Shown here piece by piece: positions 41,777 through 50,107 of a stretch of DNA of 64,000 nucleotides (the first letter of the stretch is position 1; each line of letters opens with the position of its first letter). The translations under genes were made by a program, and so were the position numbers. This stretch comes from PALSA-911 sp963743035 (GTDB lineage: Bacteria > Pseudomonadota > Alphaproteobacteria > Acetobacterales > Acetobacteraceae). The stretch covers positions 62,001-126,000 of the forward strand of contig CAVUOB010000012.1 of NCBI GenBank assembly GCA_963743035.1. The letters are read 5' to 3'. Under the pieces are notes generated by a model that was given only the letters and a program-made list of their open reading frames with translations, was not told the origin of the DNA and did no database searches.

Positions 41777-44739
41777 ACGAGGCTCCTGAGGCGCTGCCAG
41801 AGCCTGGCGAAGAAGCCCGGCCGCCGCCCTCCGGCCTGCATGGCGAGGGCGGTGAAGAACTGGCCGATGATGACTTTCGCCGCACCGTCGAGCAGGCGGC
41901 CGCCGATGGAGGCCACCTTGCCGCCGATCGCGGCCTCGTAGCGGTAGCTTAGCGTGGTCTGGCCTGGCGTGTCGTCGTGCAGCGTCACATGTCCCGCGCC
42001 TTTGCCGAAGCCGAGCGCGCCTTCCGCCCCGCCGGAGAGGGTGAGGGAATTCGGTTCGTCGATCTCCGACAGCATAATCGTGGCCTTGTAGACCCCCTTC
42101 ACCGGTCCGATGCCCAAGGTGACAGTGGCGCGGAACTCGGTGTCCGAGACTTTCTGGATGTCGTGCGCGCCGGGGACGATGGCGGCGAGCCGAGCGGGGT
42201 CCATCAGCATCGCCCAGATTTGGGCGCGCGGCGCCTTGACGCACGCCGAACCTTCACCGAACAGGCTGCGCTCGCCCGGCTTGGGCGCTGGGCGGGCGGT
42301 GGCACTGCGCGGCGGCTCCTTTTCGGCGGGATACAGATGGGCCGCCAACCGGCCTGGCAGGATCGGAAGTTGGATGTCGGCGAGCCCCAGCGCGTCGGCC
42401 ACGGCATTGGCGATACAGACCGGGGTGGACATGCAGTTGCCCTCGCCCACGCCCTTGGCCCCGAGCGGCGTGAAGGGAGAGAGCGTCTCATGATGCAAGA
42501 TCACCAGATCCGGCACTTCCATGGTCGTTGGGATCAGATAGTCGGCGAGGGTTCCGGCCAGGAAACTGCCGTCCGAGCCATAGGCATGCTCCTCCAGCGT
42601 CGCCGCTCCCAGCGCATGGGCGAAGCCGCCTGTCACTTGACCTGCGACCATGCCGGGATGCAGGACTCGGCCGCAGTCATGCATCGTGACGTAACGGTCG
42701 ATGCGCATCTCGGCCGTGGCGGGGTCGATCTCGACGCCGCAGAAGTCGAAGATGAAGCCATGGCAGAGTGAGGAATTCACCTCGTCGGCCGGGTTCGGCG
42801 CGGTCAGTTCCGGCGGTGTCCAGAACACCGTTTCGCGGATCGCCTGATCGATATCGCCCGGCAGCGTGGCAGGCGCCCAGTGGCCGGCCGCGGCGACGCG
42901 GCCGAAGGACACGGAATTGTCCGGATTGCCCCGTGCGGTGATGCGGCCCCGGGCGAAGACGGCGTCTTCGACCGGCACATTCAGCTGGGACGCGGCGATT
43001 TTCGCCAGTTTATCGTGCAACCGGGTCGCGGCCAGATGTGCGGTGCCGGCGACGGCGGGGGCAAAGCGGCTGGCGTAATTGCCCGAGGCGATGGACCAAG
43101 CATCCTTGCCCGTGTCCATATCGGTGATCACACGGATCTCGGCCGGGTGCAGGCCGAACACGTCGGCGACAACCTGTGCCAGCACGGTGCGGTGACCCTG
43201 GCCCTGCGGCACGGACGCGACATGCACGCTGACCGCGCCAAGAGGGTCGAGGCTGATGGTGGCGGTGGCCTGTGCACCGTTCTTCGGCCCGGCCCGGCGG
43301 CGCTCCTCCGGTGTCAGGACGGCGGTGATGTAGCCCATGTTGGACACGCTGGGTTCGACCACGGCGGTGTAGCCGATGCCGTAGAACCGGCCCTCCGCCC
43401 GGGCCTTTTCACGGCGTGCCAGCAGCTCCGCGTGGCCGCCCTCCCGCAGGGCGCGCTCCAGGGTGATGGCGTATTCGCCGGAATCGAGCAGTGCGCCGGA
43501 CGCGGTGCGATAGGGGAATTTCTCCGCCGGGACCAGGTTGCGGCGGATGACGTCGAGCGGGTCGAGGCCCAGCGTGAGGGCGATGCGCTGCATCAGCCGT
43601 TCAAGCGGGAAGTAGACTTGCGGCCCGCCGAAGCCCCGGTTTAATCCGGTCGGCATCTTGTTTGTCAGCACCACGCGGTTGCGGATGGCCATGTGGCGGA
43701 TGTCGTATGCGCCGGTCATGTTGCCGTGCATGCGGTAGAGCGTAGCGGGTTCCGGCGCGCGCAGATGAGCGCCGCAGTCCTCCACCTGATCCCAGTCCAG
43801 CGCCAGCACGCGGCCGTCATGGTCCACGGCAGCGGACAGCCGGGTGGAGCGGTTGGTGGCGCACACGCTGGCCGCGAGATGCTCCAGCCGGTCTTCGACC
43901 CATTTCACCGGGCGGCCGGCCACTCGAGCGGCGGCGGCGATCAGCACGATATAGGGGAAGACGCCCTGCTTGACGCCGAAACTACCGCCGGATTCCTGCG
44001 GCGTGCGCAGGCGTAACTTGTTGCCCGGCACCGTGAGAGCGCGTGCAATCACCGCATGGATCGAGAACGGGCCCTGGAAATTGGCCAGCACATCGAAGGC
44101 ATCGTTACCCGGGTCGTACTCGGCAAGCACGCCATACGTCTCGATCGGTGTGCAGGCGTTGCGCGGATAGGTGACGTCGATCCTGATCCGGTGCGGGGCG
44201 CTGGCGAACGCCCCTTCGGGATCACCATACCGGAAGCTGCGGTCGCTCGCCACATTGCCTTCCAGACCCGGATGCAACACCACCGAGGCAGGCTCCAGTG
44301 CGGCAAGCGGTTCCATTACGACCGGCAGGATGTCGTAGTGCACCTCGATCAGGTCGAGCGCATCCTCGGCCACGTATCGGTCGGTGGCGACCACAACGGC
44401 AACTGGCTCGCCCATGTAGCGCACACGGTCCGTGGCTATCGGCCAGCACTCAATCGGCGCCTTCACACCGACGACGAGGCTCGTGGTCAGTCGCTTGATA
44501 TCTGCGCCGGTGAGCACGGCGGCCACACCGGGCAGGGCAGCGGCCTTCTCGGTGTCAATACTCAGGATTGTGGCATGACCGTGCGGCGAGCGCAGGATCG
44601 CGGCATGCAGTGTGTTCGACGGGGTGGCAGTGTCGTCAAAATACCGGGCACGACCGGTAAGCAACGCCGCATCCTCGAATCGCGGCAGCGACTGGCCGAC
44701 GAATGGCAGTGCCGGGTCGATGTCAAGGTCTTGGTCCAA
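41773..44739 (-). CDS. hmfA: Molybdenum-binding large subunit fused to a CoxG-like SRPBCC domain, probable furoyl-CoA dehydrogenase
   Basis: A 988-residue protein from a TTG start at 44737-44739; AGGAG lies nine bases before it, and no ATG fits between AraC's stop and the first family residues (DPALPFVGQSLPRFEDAALL). The frame is open further upstream, but that part lies inside the AraC gene. The a/b-hammerhead domain spans about 14-120 and the molybdopterin domain about 130-790, with QESGGSFGVKQGVFPYI, NRGFGGPQVYFPLERLMQR and the catalytic Glu in GAKGVGEGNCMSTP (near 760). The last 160 residues (IWAMLMDPARLAAIVPGAHD onward) are an SRPBCC domain like CoxG, normally a separate protein involved in enzyme maturation. 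It would hydroxylate furoyl-CoA at C5. Confidence 0.75.
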   Translation of the reverse strand: MDQDLDIDPALPFVGQSLPRFEDAALLTGRARYFDDTATPSNTLHAAILRSPHGHATILSIDTEKAAALPGVAAVLTGADIKRLTTSLVVGVKAPIECWPIATDRVRYMGEPVAVVVATDRYVAEDALDLIEVHYDILPVVMEPLAALEPASVVLHPGLEGNVASDRSFRYGDPEGAFASAPHRIRIDVTYPRNACTPIETYGVLAEYDPGNDAFDVLANFQGPFSIHAVIARALTVPGNKLRLRTPQESGGSFGVKQGVFPYIVLIAAAARVAGRPVKWVEDRLEHLAASVCATNRSTRLSAAVDHDGRVLALDWDQVEDCGAHLRAPEPATLYRMHGNMTGAYDIRHMAIRNRVVLTNKMPTGLNRGFGGPQVYFPLERLMQRIALTLGLDPLDVIRRNLVPAEKFPYRTASGALLDSGEYAITLERALREGGHAELLARREKARAEGRFYGIGYTAVVEPSVSNMGYITAVLTPEERRRAGPKNGAQATATISLDPLGAVSVHVASVPQGQGHRTVLAQVVADVFGLHPAEIRVITDMDTGKDAWSIASGNYASRFAPAVAGTAHLAATRLHDKLAKIAASQLNVPVEDAVFARGRITARGNPDNSVSFGRVAAAGHWAPATLPGDIDQAIRETVFWTPPELTAPNPADEVNSSLCHGFIFDFCGVEIDPATAEMRIDRYVTMHDCGRVLHPGMVAGQVTGGFAHALGAATLEEHAYGSDGSFLAGTLADYLIPTTMEVPDLVILHHETLSPFTPLGAKGVGEGNCMSTPVCIANAVADALGLADIQLPILPGRLAAHLYPAEKEPPRSATARPAPKPGERSLFGEGSACVKAPRAQIWAMLMDPARLAAIVPGAHDIQKVSDTEFRATVTLGIGPVKGVYKATIMLSEIDEPNSLTLSGGAEGALGFGKGAGHVTLHDDTPGQTTLSYRYEAAIGGKVASIGGRLLDGAAKVIIGQFFTALAMQAGGRRPGFFARLWQRLRSLV

Positions 44740-44830
44740 ACTGGCGTAGCTCCTCTCGCCGGCTGATCGGGCGGAGTGGGATTTAAACGCCGCCGGGGCG
44801 GAGGCGCTTACCCGAGCGTCTGAATTTCTG

Positions 44831-45664
44831 TCACGCGGCCTGCTGCAGCCGGGCGATGCTGCGGAACTCGCTGGGCACTGATCCGGCATGACTGCGGAAA
44901 AAGCGGGTGAAGTGGGCAGGCACGCTGAAACCCAGTTCGTCGCTAACCTCGGCCAAGCTGCGCCGGCCCACGACCATCTCCCCCACCGCCGCTTCCATCC
45001 GCAGCATGTTGGCGAACATGCCGGGCGCCATGCCGGTCGCCTCGGCAAACAGGCGGAAGAAATGCGCGCGCGACAGTCCGCTCTCGCGCGCTAGTTTCCC
45101 CATGTCGGGCACCGCCCCCGGATCGCGCCGGATTGTCGCGATGGCTCGACGCACCCGCCAGTCCAACCGGTTTCCCGGGGGGCTGACAGCACGCCAGTCC
45201 GAGAAACGCTCGATCACGGCGACCATCAGCGTGCCGAGCAGGGCCTGATGTGCCGTGCCGGCCTTGGGATCGGCCAGCATCGCCTGGGCTAGTTCGTCGG
45301 CAAGATTCCGGATCTGCAGCGTCACGCCGCCTGCATGGCTGGTAAAGAAGCCAGGGCCGCCGCTGGCCGCCCAGTTGTGGCGGAACAGGCTGAGCCATTT
45401 CGGCTCGATATAGAGGGCAAGGATCTTGCTGCGCTGGGACTGCGGGCGATGGACATAGGCGTGCGGTTCCCAGGCGTTGATCAGTACCGCGCTGTCATCG
45501 GTCAGATCGGCCAAGTCGTCGCCCACCGAGAATTGCGTGTCCTCGCCCCCGGCCTTGAGCAGCACGTGGCAATGCGGGTGGGCGTGGCGCACCAGCCCCT
45601 GATCCATATCGAGCAGCGCCACCCGACCGAACGGGCCATGCCCGATTCTGACAGCATTCGACAT
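44831..45664 (-). CDS. AraC-family transcriptional regulator
   Basis: A 277-residue activator-type protein. The N-terminal cupin-like sensing domain (RHAHPHCHVLLKAGGEDTQF; AWEPHAYVHRPQSQRSKILA) is followed by the two-HTH AraC domain from about residue 180 (MGKLARESGLSRAHFFRLFA; EVSDELGFSVPAHFTRFFRS). The start has a purine-rich GGGAGAACC upstream. It is encoded 91 bases upstream of the molybdenum-hydroxylase operon in the same direction and is the likely inducer-responsive activator of it. The upstream side is a broken SDR gene. Confidence 0.88.
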   Translation of the reverse strand: MSNAVRIGHGPFGRVALLDMDQGLVRHAHPHCHVLLKAGGEDTQFSVGDDLADLTDDSAVLINAWEPHAYVHRPQSQRSKILALYIEPKWLSLFRHNWAASGGPGFFTSHAGGVTLQIRNLADELAQAMLADPKAGTAHQALLGTLMVAVIERFSDWRAVSPPGNRLDWRVRRAIATIRRDPGAVPDMGKLARESGLSRAHFFRLFAEATGMAPGMFANMLRMEAAVGEMVVGRRSLAEVSDELGFSVPAHFTRFFRSHAGSVPSEFRSIARLQQAA

Positions 45665-45699
45665 GGAGGTTCTCCCGCGGCCGTGTGTTGCCTTTCCCA

Positions 45700-46449
45700 G
45701 CGCCGCACGATGCCGGCATCGATGTCGAACAGGTCAAGCACCCGCCCTACGGTCTGATTGATGTCGTACAGGGTGGCGCGCCTAGCATAGAAGGCCGGCA
45801 CCGGCGGGGCAATGGCGATGATGGCCGCGGCGATCGGGCCGGCCCAGTCGCTGTTGGCCTGGACGCCGCCGCTCATCGTGAGGCCCGGAGCGAGGCAGTT
45901 CACACGGATGCCGTCCCTGCCCAGCTCGCGGGCAAGCGAGCGAGTCATCGCCACGATCGCGCCCTTGGAGGCGACGTAATGCAGCATCCGCGGCGCGCCT
46001 TTGAAGACGGTGTCGGAGGCGATGTTGATGATTTTGCCGTAGCCCTGGCGGCGCATCACCGGGATAACGGCGCGGCAGCATTCGAAACTGCCGCGCACAT
46101 TGACAGCCATCACCTGGTCTCATTCGGCGGTTGGAATCTCCTCGGCGGGTTTCAGAGCAAGGCTGGCGAAGATCGCGGCGTTGTTCACCAGAACCTGCAC
46201 ATCGCCGAATGCGGCCACGGTGGCATTGGCCATGCGGGCGACCGCGGCGCGATCGGTCACGTCGCAGGGCTGGGCCAGGGCTTCCCCGCCGGCGTCCCGC
46301 ACCGCCAGGGCGGTGGCCTCGGGTGCGGCGAGATCGCACAGGGAGATCCGTGCGCCGGTCTCCGCCAGGGCCAGCGCGTAGGCCGCGCCGATCCCCTGCG
46401 CAGCGCCGGTGACAATGGCGACGCGGCCGGCCAAAGGACGGTTGCTCAT
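45700..46449 (-). pseudogene. Short-chain dehydrogenase with in-frame TGA and altered C-terminus
   Basis: Starts MSNRPLAGRVAIVTGAAQGI, continues with the NNA motif VQVLVNNAAIFASLALKPAE, then has a TGA at 46120-46122 where homologues have Trp (EIPTAE-*-DQVMAVNVRGSF). The same frame goes on with the catalytic Ser (IINIASDTVFKGAP), Tyr and Lys (MLHYVASKGAIV) and LAPGLTMSGG. After about 45820 the normal C-terminal end (GQTxxVDGG) is replaced by unrelated IAPPVPAFYARRATLYDINQ, running into the AraC gene start. The ATG overlaps the upstream stop by ATGA. So it is disrupted twice; a suppressor or error at the TGA would not restore the end. Confidence 0.75.
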
Positions 46450-46844
46450 TGCGCGGCCTCCGGCGTCTTTGCCCCGGGGCGCATGCGCAACTCGGCGCGC
46501 ATATGTGCGTGGCTTGGTCCGTTGAACAGAGGGCTGATCAGGCCGCGATCCAGATCGGAGGTGCCGAACAGCGCGTCGCAGATCGGGAAGGTGAGGTTGA
46601 AATTGCGGGTCTGCATGAAGCCGAGCACGTGGTGCATGTAGTGCATACGCCGAACAGTGTTGACCAGCGGAACATGGCGCAGCCACGGATGATCGGCATC
46701 CTCCAAATGCGACATCGTGTACAGGTCTTCGTACGGAAGGAAATAGGCCGCCATCGTTAGCGCGGTGAAGTAGCCGGCATTGGCTGACATCGCCGCAGCG
46801 AACACCAATGCGGGACCGTGTTGCATGGATCGCGCAGACGGCAC
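46446..46844 (-). pseudogene. Fatty-acid hydroxylase/sterol desaturase family, N-terminally truncated
   Basis: Only 132 codons remain, with the C-terminal half of the family: the di-iron His motif in RRMHYMHHVLGFMQTRNFNL, then TFPICDALFGTSDLDRGLIS and LFNGPSHAHMRAELRMRPG. Full members have about 250-300 residues with four membrane helices and two more His boxes, which are missing here. The break at about 46840 adjoins the C-terminal fragment of a transposase (46867-47035), so an IS probably removed the 5' part. It is coupled by ATGA to the following SDR pseudogene, suggesting an old operon. Confidence 0.65.
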
Positions 46845-46866
46845 AGTGACTTTGCGTTGTCGTTGC

Positions 46867-47035
46867 TTATACGATGCGGACGGATTTTGGGCATCCGAAG
46901 TCGAGCATGCGGTTCAGGGCAGCGATGGCAATGGCCACTTCGGTGGCCTGGCGCGGCTCGCTACGCGAGCGCAGGCCATCCCCGATCACCGCCCGCCAAC
47001 CCGCGGCCGCAGCGTACCCTACGATGAAGCCCCCT
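46867..47035 (-). pseudogene. C-terminal fragment of an IS5-like transposase
   Basis: Minus-strand translation reads WRAVIGDGLRSRSEPRQATE, then VAIAIAALNRMLDFGCPKSV and ends RIV with a TAA at 46867-46869. This matches the C-terminal tail of IS5-type transposases ('WK-IGxxLRSRxxxxQxTEA-IA--LNRMLxxGxPxSVR'). The rest of the element is absent. Confidence 0.55.
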
Positions 47036-47171
47036 GTCCACAATGACGATCCTTGGATCCGTCGGATGATTGGCGGCTTTCGGGGACCGCGCCCATGGCC
47101 GATCCTGACACCGGTCCGGTGACCCGCACCTGGCTAGCAGGTTCACGAATCGGTCTTCTTTCTCCCATGGA

Positions 47172-47202
47172 AAGAAAGCCCCGCCAGCTCGCGCCGGCGG
47201 GG
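47172..47202 (-). terminator. Hairpin terminator downstream of the YflT-like gene
   Basis: On the minus strand CCCCGCC ... GGCGGGG forms a 7-bp stem followed by CTTTCTTT, about 107 bases after the YflT-like stop. Confidence 0.55.
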
Positions 47203-47309
47203 ATCTTCCTGTCAGGCTACGCGATCTGCTTGGTAGGTTTTTCAATCCGCTCGGCGCAGCCGAGGTGCTCCTACATTTTGATCGGGGGGCTCAGCCCAGG
47301 GCGAAACCG

Positions 47310-47915
47310 TCACAGAGCGGTATATCGTGCACGCTCCCTCGCAACTTCTTCAGGGGTATAAGCAGGCGCTTCAGCATCGAACGATGACCATCCGTCTTCG
47401 CGATAGACAGTGGCACGTGAATTCAAGTCCACTGCCTTATGGCTCTGGAGAATCGCCTGCGCCTCGCCCTGCCGCGCGTCGTCGACTTTAGCGGTGACAA
47501 GCGTGCCTCCGCGTCGCACGCCCTCAGCGTATATATTCGCTTCAGTCTCCGGCACACCCGCGCCTGTGAGAGCTCCGACGATACCGCCCGCGGCTCCGCC
47601 GACTGCCGCTCCCACGACAGCGCCAGCCGCTGTGGCTGCCAGCCATCCTGCCGCGACGACCGGGCCGACGCCAGGGATCGCCATAAGTCCGAGCCCCGTC
47701 AAAAGGCCGCCAGCGCCGCCCAGAGCGGCACCGATCCCAGCGCCTTTCCCGGCGTCCGCTCCCGCCTCGGACGTGCGATCCCTCTCATGCCAATTATCGG
47801 AATTGTTCGCGACGATACTGATATCGGAACGCGGGATTCCTGCCGCCTCGAGCGCACTCACTGCGGATGCAGCGGCGGCGTAAGTGTCATAAAGGGCGGA
47901 TACTGTTTTTGTCAT
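47310..47915 (-). CDS. General stress protein with YflT-like N-terminus and glycine-zipper core
   Basis: A 201-residue protein that begins TKTVSALYDTYAAAASAVSA (the YflT/general-stress-protein-17M fold, with GIPRSDISIVANN). It then has an Ala/Gly-rich zipper (GAGIGAALGGAGGLLTGLGL, AAVGGAAGGIVGALTGAGVP) likely to insert in or lie on a membrane, and a C-terminal regulatory part (EANIYAEGVRRGGTLVTAKV). Such proteins occur in stress regulons of many alphaproteobacteria; the mechanism is unknown. GGAG lies six bases before the ATG at 47915. It is transcribed toward the terminator at 47172 and is preceded, 42 bases upstream, by the PepSY-like secreted protein gene. Confidence 0.8.
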   Translation of the reverse strand: MTKTVSALYDTYAAAASAVSALEAAGIPRSDISIVANNSDNWHERDRTSEAGADAGKGAGIGAALGGAGGLLTGLGLMAIPGVGPVVAAGWLAATAAGAVVGAAVGGAAGGIVGALTGAGVPETEANIYAEGVRRGGTLVTAKVDDARQGEAQAILQSHKAVDLNSRATVYREDGWSSFDAEAPAYTPEEVARERARYTAL

Positions 47916-47957
47916 CGGTTGCTCCTTCAAGGATGCCACATTCAATCGCTCAGACGG

Positions 47958-48269
47958 TCACTTGGGGGAGACATTGCCCTGATAATCCAGGCTAACGTCG
48001 TAAGACGTGCCGGATTTTGTGGCCTTCCCTCGCCACACTCCGTCTTTGTCTTTGGTCAGCTTCGAGACGTCGGCATAACCAGCAGCCTCGATCCGCGACC
48101 TGGCCTGGCCTTCGGTGAAACTATTGGCCCCCGCGACAGGTGCCCCGGGGGCAGTCGCTATTGATTCAGCGGGGGGCCGTTGTCCGGGGTCAGCCGGCGT
48201 CGGAGATTGGGCGAGCGCCCCCCCAGCAGAAAACGCAATAACAGCCACGGCGACGAAGATCTGCCTCAT
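47958..48269 (-). CDS. Small secreted PepSY-like protein
   Basis: A 103-residue protein with a clear signal peptide (MRQIFVAVAVIAFSAGGALA, cleavage after ALA-Q) and a Pro-rich linker. A C-terminal PepSY-like fold follows: ANSFTEGQARSRIEAAGYAD, VSKLTKDKDGVWRGKATKSG, TSYDVSLDYQGNVSPK. Such domains inhibit or bind periplasmic proteins; the function here is unknown. It lies just upstream of the YflT-like stress gene in the same direction and is probably cotranscribed with it. Confidence 0.78.
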   Translation of the reverse strand: MRQIFVAVAVIAFSAGGALAQSPTPADPGQRPPAESIATAPGAPVAGANSFTEGQARSRIEAAGYADVSKLTKDKDGVWRGKATKSGTSYDVSLDYQGNVSPK

Positions 48270-48675
48270 GACGTGCTCCCACAAAAGATTGCCTGAGCCC
48301 CCAACGCGGCGCCCGAAGGTTCGTTCCCGCGAAGGCCCGCGCGGGGAACTAATCCCTGGCGAGACATTGCGCACGTGGGTGGCTCCGGAGGGGAGTTCCG
48401 GTCCTTCGGCGCAGACACGCGTGCACGGCGCCATGAACGACCCGACGTGAAGATCGCAACGTTAGACATCAACACCATCAGCCGCCGCCCCGGCGACCCA
48501 CCAGGCCTGATCCCGACCCTGACTGCGACGTCCGCTTGCGGATGGGTCAAGTCCATCGCCGGCGGCGCAAGTTTCACCGCAAAATCTATTCAGCATCCTG
48601 CCGGCAGGATGAGGGAACCGATCCTGGGAGCAATCGTTTTTTCCATCACCGGAATTCGGATTGGGAACATCGCGT
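48270..48675. other. Divergent intergenic region before the glycoconjugate cluster
   Basis: About 400 bases separate the PepSY-like gene (minus) from the PIG-L gene (plus). No conserved ORF or FixK-type site is visible. The promoters of both should lie here. Confidence 0.5.
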
Positions 48676-49413
48676 ATGGCCACAGCGGCGGCAGCCCATA
48701 GAAGAATGCGCAGCCTCCCATTCAACAATGTCCGCTCCATCTCTGGCGGCAAGCCTGTCCTGGTCCTCGCGCCACACCCGGACGATGAGGTGCTGGGATG
48801 CGCCGGCCTTATTTTGCAGTCGCTCAATGCCGGGTTGCTGCCATCGGTGACGATCGTCACCGATGGGTCCGGATCGCACCCGAATTCGCTAAAATATCCG
48901 CCGCCGACCCTGAAGAACCTGCGTCAAGCGGAGGCCCGACACGCCGCCGCGTGCCTGGGGCTGCCGCAATGCCGCCTGCATTTTCTTTCTTGCCGCGATA
49001 CCGCTGCCCCGCATGAGGGCCCGGCGTTCGACCAGGCTGTCGCGGCGATCGTCGCCCATGCGGTCGCTTCCGGCTGCGCCACGATATGCGCGCCCTGGCG
49101 CATGGATCCGCATTGCGACCACCTGGCGACGCACAAGCTGGCCGCCGAGGCGGCGCGGCGCGGGGGCCTGCGTCACCTGTCCTATCCCGTGTGGGGCTGG
49201 GTTCTACCTGGCGACCAGGATTTGGGACCGCTGCATATATCCGGATGCCGGTTGTCCATTGGTCATCTGCTGGACCGCAAGCGCTTGGCCTTGCAAGCGC
49301 ATGCGTCCCAGCTTGGGCGCGTCGTGGATGACGACCCGACCGGATTTCAGCTCCGAGCACCGGTGCTCGACCAGCTCCTGCAACCCTTCGAGGTATTCCT
49401 GGACAACCCATGA
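48676..49413 (+). CDS. PIG-L family deacetylase
   Basis: A 245-residue zinc hydrolase of the LmbE/PIG-L family, which removes acetyl groups from GlcNAc-containing glycoconjugates or small molecules. The zinc motif is LVLAPHPDDEVLGCAG, with the third ligand His in RMDPHCDHLATHKLAAEA. Start ATG 48676 (MATAAAAHRRM) is uncertain by a few codons. It overlaps the next gene by four bases (ATGA at 49410-49413). Together with the methyltransferase and the glycosyltransferase it suggests assembly or modification of a sugar-containing lipid or metabolite. Confidence 0.88.
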   Translation: MATAAAAHRRMRSLPFNNVRSISGGKPVLVLAPHPDDEVLGCAGLILQSLNAGLLPSVTIVTDGSGSHPNSLKYPPPTLKNLRQAEARHAAACLGLPQCRLHFLSCRDTAAPHEGPAFDQAVAAIVAHAVASGCATICAPWRMDPHCDHLATHKLAAEAARRGGLRHLSYPVWGWVLPGDQDLGPLHISGCRLSIGHLLDRKRLALQAHASQLGRVVDDDPTGFQLRAPVLDQLLQPFEVFLDNP

Positions 49414-49997
49414 AGCGAATTCCGGATGCCTATTTCCATGAATTGTACAGTGTCGATCCGGACCCCTGGGACCTGGCGAGCAGCGAGTACGAGCGGAAGA
49501 AATATCAGGCCACGCTGGCCGTTCTGCGACAGCGTCGGTTCCGCAACGTATTCGAGGTCGGTTGCGCCATCGGTATCCTGACGCGTCTGCTGGCGCAGTG
49601 CGCCGATCATCTGCTGGCAGTGGATATCGAGGAGATCGCACTGGCGCAAGCAAGGCGGAACTGCGCCGGTCTGGCGCATGTCGAGTTCGAGCGGATGGCG
49701 GTCCCCGCCGGCTGGCCCGACCGCCGATTCGACCTGATCGTGATATCGGAGGTCCTTTACTATTTCTCGTTGGAGGATGTGGTTCGCACCGCTGAGCAAA
49801 CGCGGCGAAGCGCAACAGAGGATGCGCTGGTGCTGCTCGTTCACTGGACCCGCCCGACGGATCTGCCGCTCAGCGGAGATGACGCCGCCGAGCTCTTCCT
49901 GCGTTCTGCCGGACCCGAACTGACGCTCGCTCGCCGGATCCGGACACCCGACTATCGCATAGACGTCCTATCGTATCTTCAGAAACCGGACAGGTGA
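49410..49997 (+). CDS. NodS-like SAM-dependent methyltransferase
   Basis: A 195-residue class I methyltransferase with the NodS-family N-terminus YFHELYSVDPDPWDLASSEY, the SAM-binding motif VFEVGCAIGILTRLLAQCAD and the later motif DRRFDLIVISEVLYYFSLED. NodS methylates the amine of the deacetylated chitooligosaccharide of Nod factors; here the deacetylase upstream (PIG-L type) could make the free amine in the same way. ATGA overlap with the deacetylase gene indicates coupling. The substrate is unknown. Confidence 0.85.
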   Translation: MKRIPDAYFHELYSVDPDPWDLASSEYERKKYQATLAVLRQRRFRNVFEVGCAIGILTRLLAQCADHLLAVDIEEIALAQARRNCAGLAHVEFERMAVPAGWPDRRFDLIVISEVLYYFSLEDVVRTAEQTRRSATEDALVLLVHWTRPTDLPLSGDDAAELFLRSAGPELTLARRIRTPDYRIDVLSYLQKPDR

Positions 49998-50107
49998 CGG
50001 GATTATAGGCATTGACCTGGCATTTTAACCGCGATGGGCCAAGACCTGGAACCTGTGGCGATGATCCGCATTGCACGCGATGACTCTCTCGCAAGGTGGT
50101 CCAGCCA

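Larger units (their letters stand above)
46845..47309. other. Gene-poor stretch right of the hydroxylase fragment
   Basis: These 465 bases contain the IS5-like fragment at 46867-47035 and a hairpin terminator at 47172-47202 for the minus-strand stress gene. The remainder shows no ORF or RNA that I can support. Confidence 0.55.

Noticed and set aside
46845..47309. tRNA or other structured RNA in this gap
   Set aside because: No cloverleaf or conserved RNA motif was found; only a terminator-like hairpin is supported. I saw no tRNA, rRNA or CRISPR array anywhere in the window.
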